The notes below the pieces were generated by a model. That model worked only from the letters and a program-made list of their open reading frames with translations. It was not told the origin of the DNA and made no database searches. Positions 6,931 through 14,668 of a stretch of 21,471 bases of DNA are shown here, in pieces. Both the position numbers and the translations under genes were made by a program. The stretch comes from an uncultured Lachnospiraceae bacterium (GTDB lineage: Bacteria; Bacillota; Clostridia; Lachnospirales; Lachnospiraceae), in assembly GCA_910584695.1 (NCBI GenBank), contig CAJUBR010000047.1, forward strand, positions 1-21,471, written 5' to 3'. The number at the start of each line of letters is the position of its first letter. Positions within the stretch are counted from its first letter, which is position 1.

Positions 6931-7848
6931 TTATCGGTCACTGATATTTCTTTTCTTCTGTATAACCATCATCACAATCAATGCTATTATACCACAACTG
7001 GCAAGAAATAAGACCTGAAATGTCTCTGATACAAGCTCTTTACCCATTTTGATCTGAATACCCATATATTCCTTATACTCAGCAATGAGCTCCACTGGTA
7101 CATTGGTAAATGTATGATCAAGAGCCGCTTCACAGCAGGCACTCCGCATCAATGCTGTTCCGTGTAAAATCGGTATATATTTTAACACGGCGGCTACCCC
7201 TTCCGGCAGATTACCCATAGGAAGATAAATTGCTCCTACAAAACCCACAAGCGTTCCTACCACCGTTCCAATACCATTCCATGCACTGCTGCTTTTCACA
7301 AACAATGCCGCCAAGTACATAATAACCGCAAAAATACAGACATTCAATACAATCAATAATAAAATCTTTGCAAGCATTTCATAACCTAGCATTTCTCCTC
7401 CTGTTGCTACGATATAGCAAAGGGCAATCCCAAGTGTCAGTACACACATCAGCGTCCCGATAAGAACAGAAGCGGTAATATAGGCAAGTGCAATGACACT
7501 GCGGCTGACCGGAGCAGAATACAGGCTGGCAAGCTTCCCCTCATGTAAATCCGTCACCATATTTCCTGTCACCGTTAAAGTAACCGTAACTGCATTTACG
7601 ACCAGAATACCTGCCAGTGTCCAGTACTGCACCAGATGCTTTGCATTTTCTTCATCTGCCAGTGCATCCCTTACCCCTCCATACTCTTTTAAGAGATTGA
7701 CAATACTTTCCTCATTCATATTGCCAAGAAAAATACCCATCAGCATAAGTACAATCAACATGGTAAGCAGGGAAAAAAAGACTGCTCCCCTGTCTCTTAA
7801 AAATGTCATGCAGTTCCGTTTTGTCAGATTTATATATTGATTCATCAT
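6931..7848 (-). CDS. ABC-2 type transporter permease
   Basis: This 305-residue membrane protein has about six transmembrane segments (roughly 22-42, 74-97, 115-145, 160-185, 193-213, 278-297) and a long extracytoplasmic loop after the first, as in ABC-2 exporters. The stretch MVTDLHEGKLASLYSAPVSR before the third segment is the usual coupling helix of drug and bacteriocin exporter permeases. The start overlaps the ATPase stop by four bases (ATGA), with GGAGG 7 bases upstream, so the two are translationally coupled and form one exporter. The substrate cannot be told from sequence; association with LytTR/DUF3021 suggests peptides, antimicrobials or envelope stress as the theme. Confidence 0.92.
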   Translation of the reverse strand: MMNQYINLTKRNCMTFLRDRGAVFFSLLTMLIVLMLMGIFLGNMNEESIVNLLKEYGGVRDALADEENAKHLVQYWTLAGILVVNAVTVTLTVTGNMVTDLHEGKLASLYSAPVSRSVIALAYITASVLIGTLMCVLTLGIALCYIVATGGEMLGYEMLAKILLLIVLNVCIFAVIMYLAALFVKSSSAWNGIGTVVGTLVGFVGAIYLPMGNLPEGVAAVLKYIPILHGTALMRSACCEAALDHTFTNVPVELIAEYKEYMGIQIKMGKELVSETFQVLFLASCGIIALIVMMVIQKKRNISDR

Positions 7849-8768
7849 TTGTCTTCCTCCTTCTGTTCCGTAACACTTAAAAATACATCATCCATGGTTC
7901 CCTGAATCACTTCAAAGCCCTGTATCCTATCCTCCATCTTCACCAACAAAGGCATAGCAGAAAGGGTGCTGTCAATTTTTACGAAAATCCGTTCCTCTAA
8001 AACAGAATACTCCAATTCATTTTTTCTAAGCTCCATTACAATATCCTCCCGCTGCCCTGTTTTCGGAATCAGATACAGCTTATCCTTTGCATAAGTCTCT
8101 TTTAACGAAAACGGCGTACCATATTCCACTAAATGTCCATGGTCCATAATGCCGATATGGTCCGCAGCAGCCGCTTCCTCCATATAATGCGTGGTCAAAA
8201 ACACGGTCATCCCCATTTCTTTTTGTAACTTAGACACCGTCTCCCATACATTTTTCCTCGTTGCCGGGTCAAGTCCCGTGGTTGGTTCATCCAGAAACAG
8301 AATGTCCGGTGTATGCATCAATGCCCTGGCAATCTCACACCTTCTCTTCTGTCCTCCCGACAGCTTCCCAAAGGGACGCCTCAATACATCAGCCAGATTC
8401 AGAATCTCTGTCACCCGGGTAAGGTTATGCCGTAATTTTCCTTTATCCTTCTCGTATAATCCGCCCCGAAGCAGCAGGTTTTCCTGTACAGTCAGCAGAT
8501 GATCCAGGCAGTTATTCTGATAGACGATACCGATATGTTTTTTTATCTCCTCATCTTCTTTTCCAAGCTCCATACCATTTATCAAAGCCTTTCCTTCCGT
8601 AGGCTTTAAGAGTGTACAGAGCATATTGATGGTAGTGGATTTTCCGGCACCATTTACCCCTAAAAATCCGAACAGTTCACCCTTTTCCACAGTGAAGCTG
8701 ATGTCGTCTACTGCTTTTACTTCCCTGTAATATTTTTTAAAATGTTCTACTGTAATTATTTCACTCAC
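7845..8768 (-). CDS. ABC transporter ATP-binding protein (drug/bacteriocin exporter type)
   Basis: This encodes 307 residues from the GTG at 8768, chosen because GGAGG lies 8 bases upstream; in-frame ATGs further up (8807, 8798, 8783) have no such site. Walker A GVNGAGKST (37-45), Q-loop VYQNN, signature LSGGQKRR (136-143), Walker B DILFLDEP (155-162), D-loop and the H-loop LTTHYMEEA are all present. The C-terminal extension (about 215-307) is typical of DrrA/CcmA-like ATPases that pair with ABC-2 permeases. It is first in the operon ATPase-permease-LytTR-DUF3021. Confidence 0.95.
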   Translation of the reverse strand: MSEIITVEHFKKYYREVKAVDDISFTVEKGELFGFLGVNGAGKSTTINMLCTLLKPTEGKALINGMELGKEDEEIKKHIGIVYQNNCLDHLLTVQENLLLRGGLYEKDKGKLRHNLTRVTEILNLADVLRRPFGKLSGGQKRRCEIARALMHTPDILFLDEPTTGLDPATRKNVWETVSKLQKEMGMTVFLTTHYMEEAAAADHIGIMDHGHLVEYGTPFSLKETYAKDKLYLIPKTGQREDIVMELRKNELEYSVLEERIFVKIDSTLSAMPLLVKMEDRIQGFEVIQGTMDDVFLSVTEQKEEDK

Positions 8769-8893
8769 TTTTCTTACCTCCATTTCAGTTTTAATCATTG
8801 GAAACATCCAGACATATTTCTATTTTACAGCTGCCTAATCAAAAAAGACAGCACATTGATACCTGCACAGAGCATCAACCTTTTGCTGGTGAA

Positions 8894-8921
8894 ATTATAG
8901 CATCTGAAAAATACAATACAA
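8894..8921 (-). promoter_or_regulatory. Promoter of the ABC-LytTR-DUF3021 operon
   Basis: On the minus strand a consensus -10 TATAAT (8894-8899) has only a poor -35, TTGTAT (8916-8921), at 16-bp spacing. A good -10 with a weak -35 and a direct repeat just upstream (8931-8966) fits an activator-dependent promoter. The leader to the GTG at 8768 is about 120 nt. Confidence 0.6.
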
Positions 8922-8930
8922 GAGCAGGTC

Positions 8931-8966
8931 AGGTAACCTGCAAAATCGGATAGGTAAGATGCAAAA
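8931..8966 (-). promoter_or_regulatory. Direct repeat, candidate LytTR operator
   Basis: On the minus strand TTTTGCATCTTACCT (8952-8966) and TTTTGCAGGTTACCT (8931-8945) are identical at 13 of 15 positions and start 21 bp apart, two helical turns. This is the geometry expected for LytTR proteins (two roughly 9-bp elements with a 12-13 bp gap). The pair spans about -44 to -79 relative to the predicted transcription start. Confidence 0.6.
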
Positions 8967-9146
8967 ATAATGTGCTATGATTCGGTTTGACTGGATTGGG
9001 CTCTCTCCATAAGACTTTTGCAAAATTCATTTATCACTTTGCCTGCTCTATTCATTATGATAAAGTACAATCACTTTCTTCTTTCATCAAGAAACACATG
9101 GGAACAAACAATATTTAAAAAAGTATTATTATCAAATAAATTATGG

Positions 9147-9166
9147 TATAATTTATCTCGATAAAT
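9147..9166 (+). promoter_or_regulatory. -10 element and start-site palindrome upstream of the XRE gene
   Basis: TATAAT (9147-9152) is the best -10 in front of the XRE gene; no good -35 is visible. It runs directly into a perfect inverted repeat ATTTATC-TC-GATAAAT (9151-9166) at the expected start of transcription, which could be an operator or a 5' RNA hairpin. Confidence 0.45.
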
Positions 9167-9181
9167 CGGGATTTTACGCAT

Positions 9182-9234
9182 TGTCAAACACTTTTGACAT
9201 GAACTAAAATAGACTATGTCAAAGAGTTTTGATA
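9182..9234 (+). promoter_or_regulatory. Pair of palindromic candidate operators upstream of the XRE gene
   Basis: TGTCAAA-CACT-TTTGACA (9182-9199) is a perfect 7-bp inverted repeat, and TGTCAAA-GAGT-TTTGATA (9217-9234) is a near copy with one mismatch. Their centres are 35 bp apart. Both are downstream of the predicted -10 and 51 bases or more ahead of the start codon, so they fit autorepression by the XRE protein. Confidence 0.6.
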
Positions 9235-9284
9235 GCTGAATTTTTCCTTTTTGATTAAAATGTGTTATGAAGGAGGCGACGAAG

Positions 9285-9869
9285 ATGGAACTCGATAAGC
9301 AGATAAAGAAATATCGAACAGAAGCAAATTTATCTCAAGAGGAGTTAGCTGATAAAATTTTCGTTTCAAGACAAACTATATCCAATTGGGAAAATGACAA
9401 AAATTATCCTGATATTAAAAGTTTAGTGCTGATGAGTGAAATCTTTCGAGTATCTCTTGATAATTTAATCAAAGGAGATTTAGAAAGAATGAAAAAAGAA
9501 ATCAACACACAGGAATATGCAAAATTTCAAAAGGATAGCACCATTTTTACCGTATTATTTATTGCTTTACTGATAATACCGATACCACTGGTAATGTTAT
9601 GGAAATGGTTTGGAATTGCACTGTATTTATGTTTGTTTGGAATTGGAATGTATTTTGCTGTCAGAATTGAAAAGCATAAGAAGAAATATGATATTCAGAC
9701 TTATAAAGAGATAGTTGCTTTTACTGACGGGAAAAGTTTGGATGAAATTGAAAAAGCAAGAGAAGACGGTAAAAGACCATATCAAAAAGCTCTCTTAGCA
9801 GCCGGTTCAGCGGTATTAGTTGTTATAATTGCACTTATTGAGACTGCTATAATGAGATTTTTCTCTTAA
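9285..9869 (+). CDS. XRE family helix-turn-helix regulator with C-terminal membrane segments
   Basis: This encodes 194 residues. The N-terminal HTH (about 5-62) has LSQEELADKIFVSRQTISNW followed by LDNLIKGD, a common Firmicutes XRE type. The C-terminal half has three hydrophobic segments: about 88-107 and 110-128, then 170-190 after a charged linker. It would place the DNA-binding domain at the inner face of the membrane. The start at 9285 is chosen because AAGGAGG lies 8 bases upstream; an earlier ATG at 9267 is inside that ribosome site. It is divergent from the ABC-LytTR operon (about 500 bases between starts) and has its own -10 and two palindromes upstream. Signal and targets are unknown. 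The gene is more AT-rich than its neighbours, which may mean separate acquisition. Confidence 0.9.
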   Translation: MELDKQIKKYRTEANLSQEELADKIFVSRQTISNWENDKNYPDIKSLVLMSEIFRVSLDNLIKGDLERMKKEINTQEYAKFQKDSTIFTVLFIALLIIPIPLVMLWKWFGIALYLCLFGIGMYFAVRIEKHKKKYDIQTYKEIVAFTDGKSLDEIEKAREDGKRPYQKALLAAGSAVLVVIIALIETAIMRFFS

Positions 9870-9925
9870 TGACGTAGAAATTCCAGTTTATAGGAACCAG
9901 AAATTATCAAATTAAAATTAACTGT

Positions 9926-9969
9926 GATGTGCGGATCTGCTTTACTGACAAAACCCAAATCCGCACATC
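9926..9969. terminator. Strong hairpin between convergent genes, probable terminator
   Basis: GATGTGCGGAT (9926-9936) pairs perfectly with ATCCGCACATC (9959-9969) around a 22-base loop. It lies between the stops of the plus-strand XRE gene and the minus-strand Cys-rich gene. The minus-strand exit is moderately T-rich (GTTAATTTTAATTTG), the plus-strand exit less so. Confidence 0.6.
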
Positions 9970-9991
9970 TAATCTATACTAACATTTTATG

Positions 9992-10843
9992 CTATCTTCC
10001 AAAAAAGCGTCTGTCTCTTACTTCATTTTCATTTCTTTCCACTGTACCTTTTATCTCTTCCGTCCCTTTTTCACAATCACATTCTTTTTCAGATGCCTTT
10101 CCACACTGTACACATGCCTTTCCAATTTCAATTGTAGCACCAAATTTAACAGGAATTTCGATACGCAAGGTCTGCGTAATGGTAAAGGAACAAGAGCCGC
10201 AGTTATCTGTACATTTGTTTCCCTGTGTGATGACCGGCTCCCCGCAACATGTTGTTTTCGGCTTTCCAGTGGATGCATAAGGGTTCACCTTCACCGGCAC
10301 ACTTACCTTTTCCTCCTGATAAATCGTTGAATGGCACGGGATACTGCCTCCGTAGGCCGGTCCGCAAATCGTCATGCCCGTTGCTGCAGTGCTCCCCCCA
10401 AATACACCTACATTCACCTGACCAACTGTATATGGTGTCTTCAAAGAGATGCAAACCTTCATCCTCCCCACACTTTTATTCAGCGGAAATGCAATTTTCA
10501 GACCTCCACATCCGGTATACACATCCGGATTGTCTACTTCCATAATCTCAACATTTTCTCCCCAGATTACAGTTTCAGGATTCCCGTCAACACTGACCGT
10601 AACTTCATTAATTTCGCTAGGCACAATATCCTTGCAAATCCCCATTACAAAATAGTTTAAATCTTCATACTGCAAAGAATCTCTTCCTACTCCCTGAATG
10701 TCATAGCAAAATTTCTGACACTGTCCCGGCTCCGGATATAAAACAGAGGACTCTAAATCCAATTCAAATTTAAACGGAAGAATCCGTTCTCCCATCATTG
10801 TAGAATAATCTACTGTGCTAGACCCTATTATATTTTCCAACAT
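9992..10843 (-). CDS. Cysteine-rich protein of unknown function (possible spore-surface protein)
   Basis: This encodes 283 residues with 16 cysteines, including QCQKFC (from residue 41), TTCCGEP, KCTDNCGSC and, near the end, CVQCGKASEKECDC. There is no signal peptide or membrane segment. Much of the rest is beta-prone, with repeated IPVKFGATIEIG- and VSVPVKVNP-like strands, then a charged tail ending RDRRFFGR. The ATG at 10843 has AAGGAG 5 bases upstream. I do not recognise a named family with certainty. Its composition and a possible mother-cell sigma promoter (10880-10906) suggest a coat or exosporium-like protein cross-linked through cysteines; this is inference. It is monocistronic, with a likely terminator at 9926-9969. 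Confidence 0.8.
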   Translation of the reverse strand: MLENIIGSSTVDYSTMMGERILPFKFELDLESSVLYPEPGQCQKFCYDIQGVGRDSLQYEDLNYFVMGICKDIVPSEINEVTVSVDGNPETVIWGENVEIMEVDNPDVYTGCGGLKIAFPLNKSVGRMKVCISLKTPYTVGQVNVGVFGGSTAATGMTICGPAYGGSIPCHSTIYQEEKVSVPVKVNPYASTGKPKTTCCGEPVITQGNKCTDNCGSCSFTITQTLRIEIPVKFGATIEIGKACVQCGKASEKECDCEKGTEEIKGTVERNENEVRDRRFFGR

Positions 10844-10879
10844 CTTCTCTCCTTTTCGGATAAAAACACATATTCTCTA

Positions 10880-10906
10880 TAATATATGTCCGAAAGGAAA
10901 AATTGT
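10880..10906 (-). promoter_or_regulatory. Possible sigma-K/sigma-E type promoter of the Cys-rich gene
   Basis: On the minus strand CATATATTA (10880-10888) matches the late mother-cell -10 pattern CATANNNTA, and AC (10905-10906) lies 16 bp upstream, as in sigma-K promoters. No good TTGACA/TATAAT pair competes. The -10 also lies in an imperfect dyad (CCTTTTCGGA at 10851-10860 against TCCGAAAGG at 10889-10897). The motif is short, so chance occurrence is possible. Confidence 0.35.
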
Positions 10907-10973
10907 TCTTTTCCAAATCTTCTCTACCCTTTTATGAATTCCTGCCACCCTCTGTTTCAAAAAAGATCTGATG

Positions 10974-11099
10974 CTATACTAAAAAAGCAAGAACTGTCCA
11001 AATCTTTCTGCTGTTATCTGTCTTACCGACCTTGTGCTCCTCCAACAGCTCCAAAAGATACTCTGTATGAAAATATGCAGCTGTATTTTTGATTTGTTT
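10974..11099 (-). pseudogene. Possible remnant of a small membrane-protein gene
   Basis: One minus-strand frame reads as 41 residues between stops. It contains TEYLLELLEEHKVGKTDNSR followed by KIWTVLAFLV and then a stop, with no ATG start and no ribosome site. The amphipathic helix, polar stretch and start of a hydrophobic segment resemble short Clostridia proteins in which a membrane span and an acidic tail would follow. It looks like the decayed 5' part of such a gene. It lies just after the DUF815 gene on the same strand. The resemblance is from memory and weak. Confidence 0.3.
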
Positions 11100-11105
11100 C
11101 TATAA

Positions 11106-12485
11106 TCATGCCTTCCCAGCAAGGTAATTAATAAACTGCTGTGCCGTACGTCCCGAAATACCTCCGTGGGAAAGCTCCCATTTATTCGCCTCCGCACAAA
11201 GTTCTTCTTCAGATAATGTGATAGACGGATTCCTTTTTGCCAGTTCCGTTACAATATGGAAATATTCTTTCTGGTTTGGTCTTGAGAAATTAATTGTTAC
11301 ACCAAAGCGGTTTACCAGAGAAAGCTTCTCCTGCATGGTATCGGACCGGTGCAGTTCGCCACCGCCGCCATGCTCCATATCATTCCGGTCATTCCAGGTC
11401 TCCTTAATCAGATGCCTTCTGTTTGAGGTTGCGTAAATTAACACGTTATCCGGCTTTGTCTCTACTCCTCCCTCAATCACCGCCTTTAAAAATTTGTACT
11501 CAATCTCAAATTCTTCAAAGGATAAATCATCCATATAAATGATAAAACGATAATTCCGGTTTTTTATCATAGAAATAACGGTAGACAAATCTTTAAACTG
11601 ATGCTTGTATATTTCAATCATACGGAGTCCCTGTCCATAATACTCATTAATAATAGCCTTAATACAGGTCGATTTCCCTGTTCCGGAATCTCCAAACAAC
11701 AGACAGTTATTCGCCGGTCTGCCCTCCACAAAGGCTTCCGTATTGTCAATCAGCTTCTGTTTCTGGATTTCATAACCAACCAGATCATCCAGTAATACAT
11801 TTTCTGTATTATTAATCGGATAAATATCCACCTGATCTGCCTGATTACGAATGCGGAATGCCTTATTCAGACCAAACATTCCGACACCATAATCCGCATA
11901 AAACCGGGTCACTTCCTTAAAAAAACCTTCTCCATCATCACATTTTTCTAATCTTTTAGACAGCTCTTGTACCTTTGCAGATACATTATAATTATACATA
12001 CGTTCTTTTTTGACAATCGCCACATAATTAGAAATAGTTGAGAAACAGTCAATCCCAAGCTCTCTTTCTATTTCATAAAAATTATAGTCAAACAATTCTT
12101 TAAAGATATTAAAATCATTTATCGCAAAATGATTCACACTACCATCATTTGCACCTATTTTCTCACTGGTGAGGGTAAAGGAATTTTCATTTGTCATCAT
12201 AATAAAGGTAAGATAGTTATGCCATAGATTATCATTAAATCCATAATCGGTTGCCAAATCCAAAATTCTCTTAATCTCTCCATAGATTCGGGTAATCAGG
12301 CTTTCTTTACTAATATGTTTCTTGTCCTTCATTTCTTCCAGCTTAGAGGCACTAAACGCAGAAGAATCACCCAGTACATTTTCCTTGTACCAGTCAAAAT
12401 CCTCAAAAATACCGGCCAGCCTCTTTAAAATACTATCCTCTCCTAAATCCCTGTAAACTATTAATTTTGATACCTGCTTATACAT
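11106..12485 (-). CDS. DUF815 family AAA+-like ATPase
   Basis: This encodes 459 residues. A helical N-terminal region (about 1-220) precedes a P-loop module: Walker A GDSGTGKST (265-273), Walker B FIIYMDD (314-320), a YATSNRRHL sensor-like motif, and a lid region ending GGISGRTAQQFINYL. The C-terminal half is the DUF815 domain, annotated generally as a predicted ATPase; its biological role is not established. The start at 12485 has AGAAGG 7 bases upstream, better than the in-frame ATG at 12509. It follows tcdA on the same strand after 128 bases, an AT-rich gap that may carry its own promoter. Confidence 0.9.
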   Translation of the reverse strand: MYKQVSKLIVYRDLGEDSILKRLAGIFEDFDWYKENVLGDSSAFSASKLEEMKDKKHISKESLITRIYGEIKRILDLATDYGFNDNLWHNYLTFIMMTNENSFTLTSEKIGANDGSVNHFAINDFNIFKELFDYNFYEIERELGIDCFSTISNYVAIVKKERMYNYNVSAKVQELSKRLEKCDDGEGFFKEVTRFYADYGVGMFGLNKAFRIRNQADQVDIYPINNTENVLLDDLVGYEIQKQKLIDNTEAFVEGRPANNCLLFGDSGTGKSTCIKAIINEYYGQGLRMIEIYKHQFKDLSTVISMIKNRNYRFIIYMDDLSFEEFEIEYKFLKAVIEGGVETKPDNVLIYATSNRRHLIKETWNDRNDMEHGGGGELHRSDTMQEKLSLVNRFGVTINFSRPNQKEYFHIVTELAKRNPSITLSEEELCAEANKWELSHGGISGRTAQQFINYLAGKA

Positions 12486-12613
12486 GTTACTGCCTTCTTT
12501 CATTATCATCTATTTTTATATATTATTTTAAATATATTCATCACATAATCCTAATCATATATCCTCTTGTTACCAATGCCGCATTATTATCCATAAAATT
12601 TTTAAAACAGAGG

Positions 12614-13312
12614 CTAACCCTTACCTAATATTTCTCTTATGACTTCACCTGCAATCATAAGCCCTGCTACTGCCGGCACAAAGGAAATACTGGCAGGAGT
12701 CCGTTTCTTTACCACCGGTTCCTCTGTAGAATAAAGTACCTTCACATTGCGGATACCACGCTTCTTCAATTCTCTCCGCATTACCTTTGCAAGGGGGCAC
12801 ACAGAGGTTTTTTCAATATCTGTTATCCGAAACAGCTCCGGATGCAGTTTATTACCGGTTCCCATGGAACAAATAATTTTAGTTCCCGCTGCTTTTGCCT
12901 GTTCAATCAAACTAAGCTTTGCCGTAACATTATCAATGGCATCTACAATATAATCATATTTTGTAAAATCAAACTGTCCTGCCGTATCCGGCAGATAAAA
13001 ACACGGAAAGGTTTCCATCTGGATATCAGGATTAATGGCTAATGCTCTCTTTTTCATAACCGCAACTTTGGAAAGTCCAATAGTATCTCTTGTTGCAATA
13101 ATCTGCCGGTTGCAGTTGCTTTCGCTTATTACATCCTTATCACAAATATCCACCCATCCCACACCACTTCTTACCAATGCTTCAATCACATATCCGCCAA
13201 CCCCGCCAACTCCAAAGACAAGGATTTTCGCCTGCTTTAAAGCTTCCAGACCGGTTTCCCCTATTAATTCCCGGGTGCGGGATAAAAAATCTTCCGAATT
13301 GGCTTCCTGCAT
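12614..13312 (-). CDS. tcdA: tRNA threonylcarbamoyladenosine dehydratase (TcdA, ThiF/E1-like family)
   Basis: This 232-residue enzyme activates the t6A carboxylate with ATP and dehydrates it to cyclic ct6A at position 37 of ANN-decoding tRNAs. The start SRTRELIGETGLEALKQAKI, the nucleotide-binding GVGGVGG (34-40), the DKDVISESNCNRQ motif with the Arg that contacts ATP, and VDAIDNVTAK are all TcdA-like, as is the late CPLAKVMRRELKKRGI stretch. Length is typical of the Gram-positive form. GGAGG lies 7 bases ahead of the ATG. It begins 42 bases after the DUF4317 gene and is probably in its operon. Confidence 0.93.
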   Translation of the reverse strand: MQEANSEDFLSRTRELIGETGLEALKQAKILVFGVGGVGGYVIEALVRSGVGWVDICDKDVISESNCNRQIIATRDTIGLSKVAVMKKRALAINPDIQMETFPCFYLPDTAGQFDFTKYDYIVDAIDNVTAKLSLIEQAKAAGTKIICSMGTGNKLHPELFRITDIEKTSVCPLAKVMRRELKKRGIRNVKVLYSTEEPVVKKRTPASISFVPAVAGLMIAGEVIREILGKG

Positions 13313-13354
13313 ATCTTCTCCTCCACAATATCTTCCATTTCGCTATTCTTTTTA

Positions 13355-14509
13355 CTACATGATTTCTCCGGTATCTACATTCACATTCCGCACATTAATT
13401 CCATTTACTTCCACACTGTCATTTACTTCGATCATAATATACTGCCTTCCATCAATCATTCTGGTTTCTACCAGGTCTGTACGTTCCGGTTTCACTTTAA
13501 TCACTACATCCGGCATTTTAATATCAAAGCTTCTGGTGCTTGCCACTGTCGCTGCAGAAAATCTCGGCTTTTCTTCATTACATATTATACTGTCAAAAGC
13601 AGTATCAAAAGTTTCGATCGCCTCTGCTTTTACCCCGCTATCCTCCAAAAGCTTTTTCATTTCCATCTTATCAAGCTGCGGGGGCTCCGGGGCATCTTTT
13701 CTCACCTCCACGTATTCATTTAAATTTTCATGGATGGTTTTCACCGTCTGAAAATCGCACTGCTCTCCAAGGGAATTCTCAATAATATCCTGAAAGGTCT
13801 CCTGCTGTGCCTTAAAAGACAATGGAGCACCACAACCCAACGTAGTGTCTATAAATTCCTCCTGCATCAGTTCTGAATTCTTTGTATAATAGAGAAGCCC
13901 ATGTACATCTGTCATTCTGTCATTAAATGCAGGAAATAAAAATCCATGACACGGAGCCGCCACTACCCAGTCACGGATGCGACTTTCAATCTGATTTGTT
14001 TTTTCATTATAACAAAGACCGGCATCCGTAAGCTTTACCGGACAAATGCTGCAAAGTATATAATCATACACATAATCCGAAGCATCTTCATTCTCTATTC
14101 CGTCCGAGGTCCGTCCCGGTACATCATACACTCCATAAATCATAATAATATAATAATTTTCTCCATAATTATATGTACGGATCACTTTATCATAAAATTC
14201 TTCGACCAGTGCGTCATCCTCTAGTTTCGAGTTTTTAAGACGCAGCAGAAATTCCTGGGTTCCTCCCTGTGCCTCCTGTTCATTGGGAAATCCCATATTC
14301 AGTAAATTTTTCCCCAGCGTTCCCGAAAGCGTGGATTTAAAGATTGTAAAATATTTAAAATTCTCTTCCTCCGTCAATGTTAAAAACGTCTGTGCAAGCT
14401 CCGTTTTTTTATTTTTTTCCCCATCCACATAACAGCCGCAGATTCTGGTAATCGTACAATGCTCCGGTGTAAACTGCTTCTTTATCTCATTGATTTCTTT
14501 CTTGTTCAT
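13355..14509 (-). CDS. DUF4317 family protein
   Basis: This encodes 384 residues of a family conserved in Clostridia and annotated only as DUF4317. It starts MNKKEINEIKKQF, followed by ITRICGCYVDGEK, typical of the family. It is soluble, acidic and without signal or membrane segments; several conserved Cys lie in RICGCY, ILCSICPVK and AAPCHGF. The start at 14509 has AGGA 8 bases upstream; an upstream in-frame GTG at 14530 is unlikely. It is the first gene of a probable operon with tcdA, with a promoter at 14550-14579. Function is unknown. Confidence 0.9.
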   Translation of the reverse strand: MNKKEINEIKKQFTPEHCTITRICGCYVDGEKNKKTELAQTFLTLTEEENFKYFTIFKSTLSGTLGKNLLNMGFPNEQEAQGGTQEFLLRLKNSKLEDDALVEEFYDKVIRTYNYGENYYIIMIYGVYDVPGRTSDGIENEDASDYVYDYILCSICPVKLTDAGLCYNEKTNQIESRIRDWVVAAPCHGFLFPAFNDRMTDVHGLLYYTKNSELMQEEFIDTTLGCGAPLSFKAQQETFQDIIENSLGEQCDFQTVKTIHENLNEYVEVRKDAPEPPQLDKMEMKKLLEDSGVKAEAIETFDTAFDSIICNEEKPRFSAATVASTRSFDIKMPDVVIKVKPERTDLVETRMIDGRQYIMIEVNDSVEVNGINVRNVNVDTGEIM

Positions 14510-14549
14510 ACCTATTTTCCTTTCTGACACCCTGATTCATATTACATTA

Positions 14550-14579
14550 ATCATACCACAAAATAAAACTACTGCACAA
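14550..14579 (-). promoter_or_regulatory. Probable promoter of the DUF4317-tcdA operon
   Basis: On the minus strand TTGTGC (14574-14579) and TATGAT (14550-14555) are separated by 18 bp, with the start codon 41 bases further on. It is back to back with the plus-strand promoter at 14584-14613. Confidence 0.55.
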
Positions 14580-14583
14580 GAAC

Positions 14584-14613
14584 TTGAAAAAAGAAACATT
14601 CACTTGCTATAGT
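14584..14613 (+). promoter_or_regulatory. Probable promoter of the DUF1189 gene
   Basis: TTGAAA (14584-14589) and TATAGT (14608-14613) are separated by 18 bp, 55 bases ahead of the start codon. The -35 boxes of this and the divergent DUF4317 promoter are only 4 bases apart. Confidence 0.6.
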
Positions 14614-14668
14614 AGTTCACATATGTTACATTAAAATTATATTTTATTACTTAGGAGGAGTTCTTACT

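Noticed and set aside
9182..9220. TTGACA (9194-9199) with TATGTC as a second XRE promoter
   Set aside because: The spacer is only 15 bp and the boxes coincide with the palindromes, which explain the sequence better.
13035..13751. A 238-codon plus-strand open frame
   Set aside because: It is antisense to tcdA and DUF4317, has low-complexity Ser/Thr/Leu text, no ribosome site and no family resemblance.
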